A program made the translations under genes and the position numbers. From Xenoacremonium recifei (taxonomy: Eukaryota > Ascomycota > Sordariomycetes > Hypocreales > Nectriaceae), in assembly GCA_012184525.1 (NCBI GenBank), contig WOFQ01000023.1:372001-436000 (forward strand): DNA of 64,000 nucleotides, given 5' to 3'. The notes under the pieces are model-generated. The model saw only the letters and a program-made list of their open reading frames with translations. It was not told the DNA's origin and did no database searches. Shown here piece by piece: positions 35,119 to 48,441 of this stretch; position 1 is the stretch's first letter; the number at the start of each line of letters is the position of its first letter.

Positions 35119-36728
35119 TTACAGCAGCAGAGCACCGCCGAAGAACGAGAACACGATGGCCGCCACGACGGAGACGGCGAATCGGTCCACGCCGACAGTG
35201 GTGGAGGCGCTGTCAGAGTCATCGGAAGACGAGCTGTTGGAGGTTCCCGTAACGTAGCTGCAGCTCTCGTCCTTGGAGGTGTAGGTCGCGATCAGGCCGG
35301 GGTAGTTGTAGTCGGAGCAGCCAAGCTCGACCAGGCTGAGACCCGTCACCTTAGCACCGGTGTAGTTGTAGACAGTAGCAGGCATCGTCGTGGCCGTGAC
35401 GCTGACCAGGCTGCCAGTGCTGGCGCTGGAGACACCCTTGGAAACGAGGGAGTCACCACCGCTGGGACGGTCAGGGAGGTCCCAGGAGTTGTAAAAGGTC
35501 GAGTTGGAGATCAAGTCCGCGGCGCAGGTGCTGGCAGTCTGGGACTCGGCAGTAGAGTTGACCTTGGTCAGGGTGGACTCGTCGAGCTGAATGAACTCCT
35601 GGTACAGGGAGTTGAAGTCGGTTCGCAGCGTGATCTCAGTCGTGCTGTTGATCACGACCAGACCGTAGTTGTCCGCCTCCTGGGAGTACTCGTACACCAG
35701 ACCACCGGAAAGGAGGCTCATCTGGTCGCCGTACAGAACCGGCACGTTGGTGAAGGTTCGGGGCTGGACGTTGTTGCAGCCGTACTCGGAGAAGAAGACC
35801 GGGATGTTGGTGTCGGAGAACATGGTGACGAGGTCGTTGTAGCCGGACTTGGTGTAGCTGCTGTCACCGCACCACTCGTAGTCGTTCAGACCGAAGAACT
35901 CAATGCGCGACAGCGTGGAGTTGTCAAGCTCGCAGCCCAAGTAGTTCCAGGTGTCCTTCAACATGGTGTCGACGTCGGCAGCGGAGTATCCGACAGGGAT
36001 CTGTCGCGGGGCGTGGATCGAGATGTACTCCCGGAGATCGCGGACCACAGCACGGATGTACAGCGGCGCATCGTACGAACTCTGCTGGTTAATGATCTCG
36101 TTGGCAGCGAAGAATCCGAGCGTGTTGGGGAACTGCGCAAAGGCCTCGACGATGCTGAAGATGTGCTCGAGGTAGTCGAGGGTGTAGGTGCTGGCGGGGT
36201 CGGATCGATCAATGTACTCGTTGGTCAGGCCGCTGTTGACATCGAGGATCATGTAGATACCGGCGGCGTTGAAGATGGACACACACTGGTTGTGGTCGAT
36301 GTCGCCGTTCAGGTTGTACACTCGGATGGTGTTGACACCCAGCTTCTGCATGATAATGGCATCTCGCAGACAGGCCTCGGGGTCGCTCAGAGGATCCCAG
36401 GTCGAGTTGAAGCCGGAGGAGCCGCCGGGCTGGTAGCTGTTGGGTGAGATGTCTTAGCAAGGGCCCGTATGCTTGGCTCCAAGGGATACTGCTTACTCCA
36501 CGCCAATGATGTCGAATCGGTCTCCAGTCGAGTTCGAGATGAAGTTGGAGCCTTGGACGGAAACATATTCAACAGCTGAAGCGAAGGACGCATAGAGCGA
36601 CGTCAGAAGCAGAGCGCCAGCGCCAGCGCCAGCCGCGGAGAGGAACTGTGTTGTTGAAGCGTCAGTCCGGTGCTGGAAGACAGCGGCGGCGACGCCGGCA
36701 GCGGGAGGGGTAGTTTTACTCGACCCAT
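35119..36728 (-). CDS. GPI-anchored 1,3-beta-glucanosyltransferase, GH72 (Gel/Gas type)
   Basis: Cell-wall enzyme that cuts and re-joins beta-1,3-glucan chains at the plasma membrane. Exons 36720-36728, 36497-36645 and 35119-36436 give 491 residues. The first exon codes only three residues (MGR) before an intron GTAAAA..CACAG. This start joins a proper signal peptide core (GAGALLLTSLYASFASA) in frame. The GH72 domain shows VDYQPGGSSG, NTIRVYNLN, acid/base Glu in FFAANEII (about residue 165) and nucleophile Glu in FFSEYGCNN (about 268). A short Cys-containing linker follows, but no CBM43 module, so it belongs to the Gel1-like short class. The tail is Ser-rich (NSSSSDDSDSAS) then hydrophobic, a GPI-attachment signal. 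Confidence 0.94.
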
Positions 36729-38553
36729 GGTGGCTCTACAGGCGGATGGACTTCGGCAAAAGCGAGGGGTTTGGACTGGGAAGCAGTCTCGAGGGGTGGT
36801 TTCGCTTCAATCGGGTCGTAACGAGGGGACCCGGGTTATATCACAGCACAATTGCCAAGAACGCTGGCGTCAAAAACGAGAGTCGAGAAGAGCAAATAAT
36901 GGAGTGAGGGAGAGAAGCAGGAATTCTACGTTCCCTTGTTGAAGGGCAGCACTGCTTAAGATTAGTCGCGTTGATTACGAAGTGCGCTGTCCAGGAACGC
37001 GTGGTCGTCCCACTACCGCCCGGCACGGATTGCCGACTCGTCTTGTTGCTGGGGTCAATCCCAATCAAATACGACGAACACAGCCTCACCAGCTCTGGGC
37101 CACGCAGACGCCCATCATTCCAACACTAGCTGGGGGCTAACAGTCCAGGGGGGGAGGGCTGGCGGGGCGGGAGGGCGTCAGTTGGTAGGGGAGATTCCAG
37201 TCTGCTTTGTCTGAGATACAGGCTCTTCGGCACAACGGCTGAAGCGGCACTGGCTGGGACTTTGAGCCCTGATCTAGGGGGTCGTCTCCTGAAGCAGCGC
37301 CCTGGATACGAGTCACGTGCAGTTCCATTGGCTGGAGGCATGCTGACTCGCTGACAGCGACAAAGGACGGCTCCAGCCAGGATGAGGGGGTGGAGAAGCA
37401 GAATTCCGAAACATCTGACCCGATCCGTGGAGGAGGACGAGTGTTTTACTCCGTACAGCGGGCGGACTCCCAGGGGATTCGTACTCCCCGCCAGATTCCC
37501 CTGCCTACCCTGGAGTTCCAGTTGACGGCTCAGGCGCTTGAATGTCTTGACATCGCAAGGTTTTCTACGTCCTAAAACAATCTAATGGTGTTTAAAAAAT
37601 GATAAGAACTTTCATTGTTCAATGATAGTTGCATATGGTTCGTCGTCATGGCCGCTGTCCGTTTTGCTATCGATGCGATGCTCCCGTTGCCGAAGCAAGA
37701 TAAACTGCATGAACGAAGAAACACCCATAGCCCTTGAATGTCACAAAAATCATCAGTGGTCCATCAATTCTCCTCATTATTAACTGCCGAGCAAGTCACC
37801 GCCTTCAAGTGTCATGTGCCTAATAATAGTCTCAAGAATCGTAGGTTGCATCGTGCGAACGCATTGATATGCGCGTTGAAGCAAGAAAAAGACTCCCCAA
37901 AACCTGCCTCAGCAGCTCAGCTGTCAAGCACTGCGGCGATCCCAGAATCATGCTGTCCACAAATCCACCCACTGAAGCTCCAGTTGTTTCCCCTGTGAGC
38001 GCGCAAATCGTAATTAGCCGGCAAGCCGTCACCAATCCTAGCACGACCATTTGGTCTTTTGCCACTGACGATGTGAGCACCAAACCTCCCACGTCAGATT
38101 TGTTTTGGCATGCTGAAATGTCTGTCTTCGAACGATGATTCGCTGCGGGCCGGGGGAGCCGTCCCGGGAGACGCGGTCTCTCAGCCCGGCATAACTTTCG
38201 TCACTGGCTTGCGGGTCTTCATGCGACAGAGCGGTGCCTTGAGTGAGTGTTCCATTGAAAAAGAAAGCATCGGAATTTGGCTGCCGTGGTTGCCGGTGTC
38301 TCGGGTCCCGGCTTTTTGCTGGTCTTATAAGTTGCGGCAACAGCCTTTTCGCGACCCAAGTGTCTTATCTCTACGCCCGGAGTCCACGTGCAAAGCTTCT
38401 TGAAGTTAAGAAGCACGTGTCACTCCATCTTCCGTTCCGTTTACCACAATCCGTGACGCGTCAACGCAACAGGAGTCACTTTGTGAAGACAACCAATTTA
38501 TTAAGACGATGGACTCTATTTAGGCTCAACGGAACAAACATGGTCCCCGTACT
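36729..38553. other. Intergenic, no gene recognised
   Basis: About 1.8 kb between the 5' end of the GH72 gene and the 3' end of the carboxylesterase. Only overlapping short frames on both strands; no motif recognised. The left part is the GH72 promoter. Confidence 0.45.
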
Positions 38554-40589
38554 CTAAAGAAGAGCAATGGCAACCAGCCAAAGTATCGTTTGGCCCAGCA
38601 ATAGCCCCAACCCTCGCCCGATACTGGAACCCGAGTTGGTTGCATGCGTGGAGGTAGAGTTGGACCCCGTCGCGGTGGAATTTGCAGCCTCATCCCTCAA
38701 TATCTGGTTGACTTGGTCCCAAAATGAGCAAGCCGTGTAGTCGACATATCCAGCGACCGGAAAAGCCGATGTCTCGTTCTTTACACTCCCGAAGTTGATA
38801 CCTTGCGATTGACTAGAGTTCATGTATTCCGGCCAATCACCCTTGGGTTCTCCGTTGACCGCCATGCTCGTCCACGCGTCCATCATGAAATTGCTCAACG
38901 CCCTCTCATCAGCTGTCATGCTGCAGTTGCTTGACTCTGTTGGTAAAGGGGTTGTATGGCCAAAGACGAATGGGATATCGGAAGTGTGTGTAGGTCCGAT
39001 AAGTGCCAGTGCGTCCATGGGTAAACTGGGAATCCAAGGGCAATGGGGAGTATGAGAGAATCGGTACGTCCAGACAGGCACCCTTCCATTTGATTTGGTC
39101 GTGTTCAAGCCCCGGTGGGCAGTGCAGATGTAGTTCGAGTATCCAATGACAGTGGAGATGGCGTAGAAGGCAGGGAATGGAGTTGAGTTGAAGGCCGAGA
39201 CAGGATATTCTTGTTCAATCATGCTGGCAGCGGGACCAAAGTTCTGGGAGACGAATGTGTGATAATCAGAAGCAGACGCAGAAGCTGGGCCTTTCGGAGC
39301 GTCGGCGAATTGGAGTAGTGTAAAGATGCTGCCCTCCTCGGATGCTGTAGAGGGTGTGTAAGCGACGTGCGTTTCCTTGGACCTAGCATCAAGGCTCACC
39401 CGCTCCCAAGATGGATGGGACTTGTACTCCCACTTCCGAAGGCTGGTTTGGGATTATTTTCCCGTCGACATGAGGCTGAAATGCTTTGCTGACGGCACTC
39501 CCGATTTCTAGTAGAGGGAAGGTCTTCGAGTTCAGCGATGGTGTATTGTTGAAAGCCCACTGAATATCACTGATGGACTTGTCCTTAAGACATTGTGACT
39601 GGTAGCTTATTAGTAGTCCGTCAAGTATGATGCTGCTGAGAACCCTACATCAGATAGACTGCAGTTCAAGGTGTTCACAAAGTCGACGCCTAGAGCTTGA
39701 GCTGTGACATTAAGAGGAATGTCTCGCCCACCTCCGGATTCCATGATTGCCGCCTTGACCACCTTGGGTGCTTCAGGTAGGCTAGCAACAGTGAAAACGT
39801 CGGTTGCTCCAGCTGATTGGCCGAAAAGAAGCACTTTATCCTATTCAATGTCATCAGTAACTTTGCGTTGTTTCCCCAAGGCCTTGAGAAGCTCACGGGA
39901 TCGCCACCGAAAGCCTTGATGTTGTCCTGTACCCATTGCAAGCCCGTGATAATATCAGTTATACCCTGATTACCAGCGATACCGGCCGATGCAAGGGCCA
40001 AGAATCCCAAGGGACCCAAACGGTAGTTTATCGACACAAAAACAACGCCAGGGGCCGCGGCATTGCACCCGTCGTATATAGGATCAGAGATGCCTCCAGC
40101 AGTATTGCTCCCCCCATAGACCCAAACTTTGACCGGTAGAGCAGACCCAGGTTCAGCATCTATCGGAGCCCAAATATCTAGATACAGGCTGAGAGTGTTA
40201 AAAGTGCACTTGACTTCAAACCACGAGACCTACCAGTCCTCGGAGTACGGCGGATCCTCAGCGAAGAGATCACCAAACTGGATGCAAGCTGGTGGAATGA
40301 CTGTCCCGTTTAGAGAGCCGCCCGGATATTTATCGGTGTATGGTTGAGAAGGCTGAAATCTCAAGTTTCCAGTAGGAGGCTTTGCGTACGGAATGGATTT
40401 GAAAAACTTGACTTTTCCATCGCCGGCACAGAGCCCTCCCTGAATGTCACCAGCGCTAGTTGTCGCTGTCAGGGACGATGCGGCCGCGAAAGAGGCAAGG
40501 AGAGAAATAAATATAGCTAAACACGCCATAGAGAATGTGGAAACTAGTAACAAAAGTAAGTCAAATGAATGAGAAAAGATAATGTCCAT
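38554..40589 (-). CDS. Secreted/GPI-anchored type-B carboxylesterase
   Basis: Esterase/lipase of the cholinesterase-like family. Exons 40234-40589, 39897-40188, 39649-39840, 39400-39598 and 38554-39344 give 609 residues; junctions restore SEDCLYLDIWAP, FGGDPDKVLLFGQSAG and ILGAASEEGSIF. The oxyanion strand KVWVYGGSN, nucleophile Ser in FGQSAGA, Glu in the SEEGS segment and His in THTSDIPFVFG form the expected triad. The first ATG gives a long hydrophobic N-terminus; the second ATG at 40529 gives a more typical signal peptide and may be the true start. The C-terminus is Ser/Thr/Asn-rich followed by a hydrophobic stretch (LLLGQTILWLVAIALL), suggesting a GPI anchor. Substrate unknown. Confidence 0.92.
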
Positions 40590-42340
40590 TCTCCCTCAGA
40601 GAGCATCTTGGAATGGTCTTAAATGCCCACAGCAATAGCTACAGAACCAGCGTTCGTAAGGCGATGTTTTGAAAGTAAAATTTCTTCATTGGAACCAGGC
40701 TCAAGTAAGCAAATTGACTGGATGAGCTACATGACGGGTTCCGATGGTGTTACAATCTCGTGTTGGGCGAGGCTTACGATGCCTCCAAATGCAGTTAGCC
40801 TTCCGAGTCGTCCAAGAATACAGCACAGACAACCTGTGTCCAAAAGCCCTAACAGACCCTGATAGCGTTGACATGCTCCCTTCATTTTGAAGATCTCCGA
40901 ACAAGCCAGTGAATTGTTCTTTCTCGTCTAATTGCACGCTGAGACTTGCGGACTGTCGGTGCCGCTTCATCCGCTACTCGAGTTAGGGAACTGAGCAATG
41001 AACTAGCCTGGCATAACATCTTGGGATCAAAGCTACAGACGCTGTACCTGAGTAACTCACACATGTAATATTTATATCTGATGTGAGGTGAGAAGCTTAA
41101 CAAATGAGAGCTATGGAAAACAAGTGCCGCAACAAGATCGAAATTGTGCTTGTGAGTACCGTAGCAACATAACTTCATGTGTGCTTAGTTGCCAATGCTT
41201 CAATACTCAGTTTTCAACTGGTCGAGATGTGGCATTGACGTGAAGCTCAACTCCCGGAAATTGTATCATGGCTAGAGCTTCTACAGACGATTTCATGCGC
41301 AACTTTTGAGAGGCACTCGGAGGTATTGACAGATGACATCCGGCAATTCGGCGATGAGAGAGGAACCGGGTGGTATGGGCAGTCTGGAAGAATAAAACTA
41401 AGTAGTCGTAAACTGCTTCCCATTAGTACTCAACGACCCGTTAGTATAAGCAAGGGGTTCTTTCTGATTTTTTTTTTCTTTCGCAAAGGACCTCAAACCC
41501 CTAGAAAGGCGAATGGCCGACGAACCTCAAGTAATCCCCTCGAGAACGACGTGTGGGAACGATGTTGCGCAGATGCTTTTGTATATTCCAATTAGGCCCA
41601 TAGTGAGCCCTAGAAAGGGCTGGTTACATGCGACAAGGGTAGAGAGGCCAGAGAACCAGATTGAAGGAGCAAGGTAACCTTCCTATTTGGTGGCTAGAAG
41701 AGCAGAAACAGCAATTAAATACAGGGCCCCAGAACAACGATCCCCATTGAACAATGGCCGAATTGTGACAGATACAAAAGGCCCGCGTTTAATTAAGGGG
41801 TTCAACTATAGTTGGTAAGGTGTTGATATTAAAGTAAGCCTAATTTATGTTTATTCCCAGGTCTGAAGCGAATTAAGTCTAGGGATCCTTCGACATCCCA
41901 ATCTGGACGTCAGGCCGCTGTAAAAAACCACTCAGTGGTTCCGAATCTGCTGGAGCATCAGGTGAGAATCCCTTTGCCAAGCTCTCGCATATTGGTACTA
42001 ACCTTAAATATGGTTCATTGATATCATGTTTCCGAAGTTCACTCCAAATTCATCGTAGGCATTATTAACGAGACAGACAAATCACACAAGGAGCATATCC
42101 CTTGCTGGCGCCTATAATTTCTCGACATGGAAACTGAATGCCAAGGAGATACAATCCTTCCGATTTGTCTGCTCACTGTAGTTGAAACAAAAGAGGAGAT
42201 AATGCGCGAGCGACCAGGCGGCTAGCAGAAACAGCGGATTAGGTCATACTGATAGATATAAGCCCCAAGGCCCTTCCTCACTTCGAAAAGCGTGATCAGT
42301 AGTTTGTCTTTCCAGCTTTGAAGGGCTTCTTGACTTCATT
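40590..42340. other. Divergent intergenic region, no gene recognised
   Basis: About 1.75 kb between the divergently transcribed carboxylesterase and subtilase. The sequence is AT-rich in its right half. No domain, tRNA or repeat was seen. It must carry both promoters. Confidence 0.45.
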
Positions 42341-45290
42341 ATGAGGTTCACTTGGGTATCCATTGCAGCGGTGTCTGCGCGTCTAGCTGCATCCGCAGCC
42401 TCATCCTCGTTTGACTTAGCAGATCATCCGCATGTTGGGTATATCATCGAACTGGAACCAAGTGCGACGGGCCTTAAGCGAGGTGTTCACGAATCATTCC
42501 ATAAGCGAGCTGAAGAAGCATCTGCAAACTACACTGTGCGACATGAGTTCACCAATCCCGAGTATTTTCACGGACTGTCTGTCAATGCGAGCCATGAAGA
42601 TGCCACTGTGCTGGCGGCATTACCAGAAGTAAAGAACATTTGGCCTAATTGGGTCCATGCTCGGCTGTCTGGTTTTCGCGTCACTCATTCTCATCACCAC
42701 AATCTGTTTGCTCGAGGTGAAACCGTGGATGAGACTAATAATACAGTCGTCCATATCACTGGTGATAGTGACATTACCTCCTCTCTTAAAATGGCGGATG
42801 TGGACAAGGTACATAAACTAGGCATCACAGGAAAGGGAGTCAAAGTTGGTGTCATTGATAGCGGCATCGATTATCGCCATCCTGCATTAGGTGGAGGTTT
42901 TGGAGAGGGGTTCAAGGTCGCTGGCGGGTACGATCTCGTTGGTGAGGACTACACAGGATACAACGATCCTGTCCCTGATGATGATCCTCTCGTAACCTGC
43001 TTGGATGGTGGTCATGGAACGCATGTATCTGGTGAGTGATAACCCCCCCTCCACCCAAAACGAATCTTTGATTGACCTTGGCGGCACCTTTTAGGGATTA
43101 TCGCAGCGCAGGATCCAGATGGCGTGGGGTTTGGCGTCCTGGGTGTTGCCCCAGACGCATCGCTCTACATGTACCGAATCTTTAGTTGTGAAGGGAGTGC
43201 TACGGACGATGTCATAATGCAAGGCTTCGAAAAAGCTGCCAACGATGGTGTCGATGTTATTAGCATGTCAGCCGGATATGCCGAGATCTGGGAGACGGAC
43301 TCTCCCTACACGTCCTTGATGCAAGGAATTATCGACAAGGGTATCGGAGTTGTCATCGCCGCGGGAAATGACGGACAGAAAGGGCCTTACTATGCCTCCA
43401 CTCCTGCACTCGTCCCGGCTGTCATCGCTGTTGGGTCTGTTGCAAATACGAAGTTCACCAACATTTACCACGCTGCGGATTCTATGAACCAGACAGTCAA
43501 CGTTGGAAGGATTGTGCCTGTCGACGACGCTGAGAACGACTTCCACGTCTTCACGGTACCTAACGAAGACACCAGTGTGAGTCAAAATCTGATCCATCTC
43601 CTTTCACACGAAGGCCCCTTGCTCATGGCGGATACAGTGCACTACTGATGACTGGACGAATGCCTCGGAAGGCTTTTCCGATAAGCAGAGACTGATTGCT
43701 TTCTTAGCAGCTAACTCTACATGCTCGTATACGTATCGTCTGAACCAATACACCGCTGCTACTAACATCACCGAGATCTGGTGGGAAGCAGATCCTGACA
43801 CCGATCTCTACCTGGAAGAGCCGGGATACTGGTCAGGCTACAACGTCTCACAAATTGACCCTAAGGAAGCAGACAAGATCCGAGCTGGCATTACCCAGCA
43901 AGGTTCCGACTATACTGTGTCCTTCAAGGACCAGTCTGTTCACGACGAGGACCAGTGGGATGGCGGATCCATCAACTTCTTTTCAACTTTCGGCCCAACG
44001 ATGGAGATGTCACTCAAGCCACAGATATCAGCACCTGGCGGTAACATCCTAAATACATGGGTTATAACCGGCGGCATTGGCTATGCAATCATCTCAGGAA
44101 CCTCCATGGCTACCCCCTTTCTCGCTGGTGTATATGCTCTCGTCAAATCTTCCAACTCTGACTTGACCCCCGAGGAGATCCGAACCCGTCTTCAAAACTC
44201 AGCTATCCCGATGATAGAGTCAACGCAACCTGATATTCTCAGTACGACAGTGCAACAGGGCGCTGGTCTCGTCAACGCTTTGAACGCTATCAACTATGCG
44301 ACCACGACAGTCTCGCCCTCGGAGTTGAACTTGCGGGACTCATCCGAGCCGATATCCCAGACCATTACAATTGAGAACAACTCTAAACTTAGCAAAACTT
44401 ACACGCTCGGCCATAGGGGCGCTGGGCTGGTTGAAGCACTACCTCAGATCTATTCAACAAACCCGAACGCCCAAATGAAATGGGTGCTTAGCTACACTGC
44501 CAGCTACGCAACAGCAAAGTGGTCCTCTGACTCTGTTACCGTCTCAGCGGGCTCGAAAGCTACCGTACAGGTCTCTATCTCACCCCCAACGGATGGAGTT
44601 GACGTAAATACACTGCCTATCTATGGAGGATACCTCACCGTTGAAAGTAGCGACGAGAGCATTGTTGTTCCCTACGCTGGCGTTCCCTACGATCGCGACA
44701 GCGTACATGTCCTTGATACTACGAATTTGACCGCACTGGATATTATTCAGCCGGGTCCTCCTGCTGGAGTTCCTATTGTACCCTCAATGTACGCTTATGA
44801 CACCGAGGTTCGAAACAACGATATCGAGACATATAACTTTGTCAATGGGAACTTTCCCTCAGTGTTTCTGACGGTTCGGCAACCTTCGGCCTATGTCCGT
44901 CTTGATGTCGTACCGGTGGACACAGACTTCAAGCCTGACTACTACGGCTACAATAAGTCAATCCCGCACTCCAACTTCACCAAACCGAGTCTTGATTTGT
45001 CCTCTTTAGACAACTTCCTCAATGTATCGTCATACGGTGCGATTGCTATTTCGTACGGCGACCCGGCGATGCCTGCGGCTGGTACTCTTGGCCGTCTCTG
45101 GGCTGGTATCGGCTCGTACAGTCAGACCTGGGACGGCGCATTAGTGACTCTCAACAATGGGACGAGCTATACGCTTCCAAATGCAGACTATCGAGTTCTG
45201 CTCCGTGTGTTGAAATGGGGATTTGACTGGAATGATGCCGATAATTATGAGAGCTGGCTGAGCCCTATCGCGCGCATCCAGCAGGCATAG
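42341..45290 (+). CDS. Secreted subtilisin-like serine protease (S8, large minor-extracellular-protease type)
   Basis: Extracellular peptidase of 941 residues; exons 42341-43031, 43095-43576 and 43638-45290 (introns GTGAGT..TTTTAG and GTGAGT..GATACAG). A signal peptide is followed by an inhibitor-I9-like propeptide ([11 protein letters not shown]..). The triad is Asp in [13 protein letters not shown] (about 174), His in GGHGTHVSG (about 225) and Ser in [10 protein letters not shown] (about 546). A protease-associated-type insert lies between His and Ser ([16 protein letters not shown] to the Cys-containing [11 protein letters not shown]). A long C-terminal part with beta-rich, fibronectin-III-like character ([37 protein letters not shown]) follows. 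Many N-glycosylation sequons are visible. This architecture is common in saprophytic and pathogenic fungi. Confidence 0.94.
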
Positions 45291-46035
45291 ATGATTCGGT
45301 AAAAAGTTTTGCAGCCCGAATACCGCTGGGCCATTTGTATTTATTTTTAGAAGTTCGACTTGGCTGGGTGTTCTTTCTTGTATAAACTTTAAGCATGACC
45401 ATTTCGGTGATCCAGCGCTCGAAACATTATTGATTGTTCAGGGCTAGTAGCGATAGAGGTTTCAGAATAGCGATGGACCTGACCCTTGTTTCAATCGCAC
45501 CGATAGCTTGAGATACTGTTTTCTCGCGTGCTATACGCCCAGGGCTTGCCGCAAGACGGCTCTCGTTCAATCAACAACTAGCCTCGACGTTGATTGGTGC
45601 TATCTGCTGGTTGAACTTTAAGATGCAGCATACGAGCTCGGCGCGATGCTTCGATAGCTAGCTGTGATGATGCGGACGAGCTCCAGCCTAAATTCCTTGT
45701 TCTCTTCGGCGAATCCAACTTCCGACCAGAAAACGAAGCTTCTCGGGCCAACAAACGTGCCGTTTCAACTTCAACTCGGAGCACTGTTGAACCGTTTCTG
45801 ATATGCTATGCCCGAAGTGGTGTGGCGGAGTCGCGGGAGTTTGGCGTTCCGATGAGACATGCCTCAGCCACTGACGCCGTCTCGAGAGTTCCCCTTGAAA
45901 CACCACTCAAACGCCTGAGCGAGCGGCCGCTCGTTAGCATACCATAGTTTATAAAGATAAAGAGTCCTCCATTGTCGTTTCTCAAAGGAAACCTCGAAAT
46001 ATTACACCCTCGTAAACGCGATTTGTGAAAGGACC
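45291..46035. other. Intergenic, promoter of the oxysterol-binding protein
   Basis: About 745 bp. A TATAAA box (45950-45955) lies 81 bp before the OSBP start, and a perfect 14-bp palindrome lies just upstream of it (45920-45933). Short frames on the minus strand (45578-45906) have no recognisable motif. Confidence 0.5.
45920..45933. promoter_or_regulatory. Perfect 14-bp palindrome CGAGCGGCCGCTCG near a TATA box
   Basis: The sequence equals its reverse complement and lies 16 bp upstream of TATAAA (45950-45955) of the OSBP gene. It contains CGG facing CCG triplets, compatible with a dimeric zinc-cluster regulator, but could be chance. Confidence 0.4.
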
Positions 46036-47320
46036 ATGGCGCAAAAAACAGCAGATGACTCGGACAGCAAGTGGTTGTCCGCTAGAATTCTGGAGCTTGT
46101 CAAGGTGAGTCGGCCGCCCGCGCAGCACGCTAAGACTCTTCGGTGATGGCTAAACCATCTCTCAGTTCCTATCAGCTGTCAAAGGAGATCTCGCCAACGT
46201 TTCCGCACCGCCCTCATTCCTCGCGCCATCTTCTGTTGTTGAAGTTGGTCAATGTTGGGCAGAGAGACCCGATGTTTTTGTTGCGCCAGCCCTCGAAGAT
46301 GACCCGAAGCTGAGAGCACTTCTCGTGCTGCGACTTTTCCTTGTGGCCTTGAGAACCCAGTTGTACATCGGAGGAGCCCCCAACCTAAGCATTAAGAAGC
46401 CCTTGAATGCGTTTCTTGGTGAACTCTTTCTGGCGTCTTGGTCCAGTCCCAAGAGCCAGGCTTCAACGAGGCTCGTTTCTGAGCAAGTCAGCCATCATCC
46501 ACCGATTACCGCCATGCATATCTCAAGTCCGGAACATGGGATTAGGGCAGACGGATATGCTCGAGTTGAGATGACATTTTCGAACACCGTAAACATTCGA
46601 CAGATCGGCCATGCGGTGCTTCACGTCGATGAGTTCGACGAGGACTACTTAATACCACTACCTGATGTTCAGGTGCGGGGCTTTCTCTCCGCCTGTCTGT
46701 ACCCTGAGATCCAGGGCAAATACACAATTATGTCCAGCACCGGCTACGTATCAGAAATCGACTTCTCCGGCCAGGGCGTCTTCCGAGGCAAGAAGAATTC
46801 GTTCCAGGCCAGGGTTTACCGGAGCGATGACACCAGAAAGAAGAGTCTATACGAGGTTTTTGGTATATGGAGCAAAGGATGGGAAACTCGAGACTGCATG
46901 ACTGGAAAGAAAATTGAGCAGTACGATGTTGATCGCCCCGAGAATCAGCCCGCACCAATGAACCTTGACCGCATTGAAGACCAGGACCCATGGGAGTCAA
47001 GACGCGCATGGCATGATGTCTCCAAAGGGTTGCAACATGGGGACTTTCGCAGAGCTACCAAGGCAAAACAACAACTCGAGGAGGCCCAGCGACGGATGCG
47101 GGCGGAAGAGATGAAACAATCCGTCGCATGGGAACCCCTCTTCTTCCGGAGTCTTCCCGGGGAGGACCACGAGGTTTTCCATAACCTGGCGCAAGGGACA
47201 AATTGGTCGATCTCGGATTCTCAGACCAAGGGAGTTTGGAGGTTGAATGATGAGAGGCTACACACCGCCGCGAAGCCTTACCGGCAAGTATTGACTCCGC
47301 ATGGGACTGCGAAAGCATAA
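46036..47320 (+). CDS. Oxysterol-binding protein (Osh4/Kes1-like)
   Basis: Cytosolic lipid-transfer protein that exchanges sterols and PI4P between membranes. Exons 46036-46104 and 46166-47320 (intron GTGAGT..CTCAG) give 407 residues, the length of the short ORD-only class. The family fingerprint EQVSHHPP is at about residues 129-136. Other ORD features are NAFLGELFLASW, YTIMSSTGYVSEIDFSGQG and KGVWRLNDERLH near the C-terminus. No PH domain, ankyrin repeats or FFAT motif was seen. A polybasic-acidic helix (RRATKAKQQLEEAQRRMRAE) precedes the end. Confidence 0.95.
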
Positions 47321-48441
47321 ACGACATAATGAACAACACAAAATGCAGATAGAACTGCATTAGTAATATTTAGAATAATGACAACTTGTACTATCACATG
47401 ATTGGTGTCCCGTTCGTTTCATCGTAGGATATTCGTTCACATGGGAAGACTGGTCTGAAAGGTCCAGCATGACTCTAAGTGCTAGCGGGACTACTCGGTA
47501 TCGCTAGCCGTCAAATCCAAGGAAAAGACACTTTCAAGTTGAAATAATGCAAGTTTCTTGACATCTGCCCCGCTGTTGAATGTCTCCATCACGCAAAAGC
47601 TTACGACGTTCAACAGCTCATCATATAATCATTCATAGCGGAAGGTTTTGACAGTTCTGGCCTAATGCCGAGCCGGCCCAGTGGTCAAGAGGGCCGAAAG
47701 CATGCCCTGGAACGCCTTGAGATCTGGGGAAGCCCTGCACTGCCGAATAGCGAAGCAGCGCTATGTCACTTGGGGTCCAACGTGCCGCCGGGGCATAGCC
47801 TAAGCTTATGCTGCCGCAGCGCATCCTTACGACTCGGAGATTTCTTTTGCAGGATCAATTACGATAGTCACGCGGAACACAAGGAGCATGAGGTAAGATG
47901 TGCTCGGCGGAATAAGAAATATACGGCTTTAAATATGGTGATTGACGTGTTACCAGGGCTCAGGCGCGAGACATGCCGAGCACCGCCCCCAGGCTTCTGG
48001 CAACTGACATCCAGCGCTGGGGTCTCGCCAGTGAGACAAGATGTCACCGCGACCGCCTGGCCACACGCGCAATTGGCCACGGCGGACCTAATGGGATTTT
48101 CTAATTCATGCCTGTGGAGAAGGATTCTGTCGCTGTGTCGTAATAGTGGACAGTCGGCGCCCGACAGGGAGTTTCATGTAAAGCGATCGACGCATCATGC
48201 CCAATCGCCAGCTGACAGATTTCGTCATTGGCTAAAAATAAGTCCCCAAAGGATACGAGCACTCACTGGACGGCGGCAACTTAGTAACCCTGCCAACGCG
48301 CACGTATCACGGTCGAGTTCTATAAGAGAGTGGCAGACTTCAAGTCAAAGATCGAGGGTTCTAGACACAAGTCGTGGCAACTCACACCCAGTATTCGAAC
48401 TTAATCAAAGCCTACCAGCACAACTCTTCAACACCATCAAC
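47321..48441. other. Intergenic; promoter of the small secreted protein
   Basis: About 1.1 kb. A frame in phase with the secreted protein stays open from at least 47665, but its translation is compositionally odd, and a TATA box (48321-48326) and a signal peptide at 48442 argue that coding starts at 48442. No other gene seen. Confidence 0.5.
48321..48326 (+). promoter_or_regulatory. TATA box of the small secreted protein gene
   Basis: TATAAG 121 bp upstream of the ATG at 48442; a CA/CT-rich stretch between them is typical of a short fungal 5' UTR. Confidence 0.4.
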
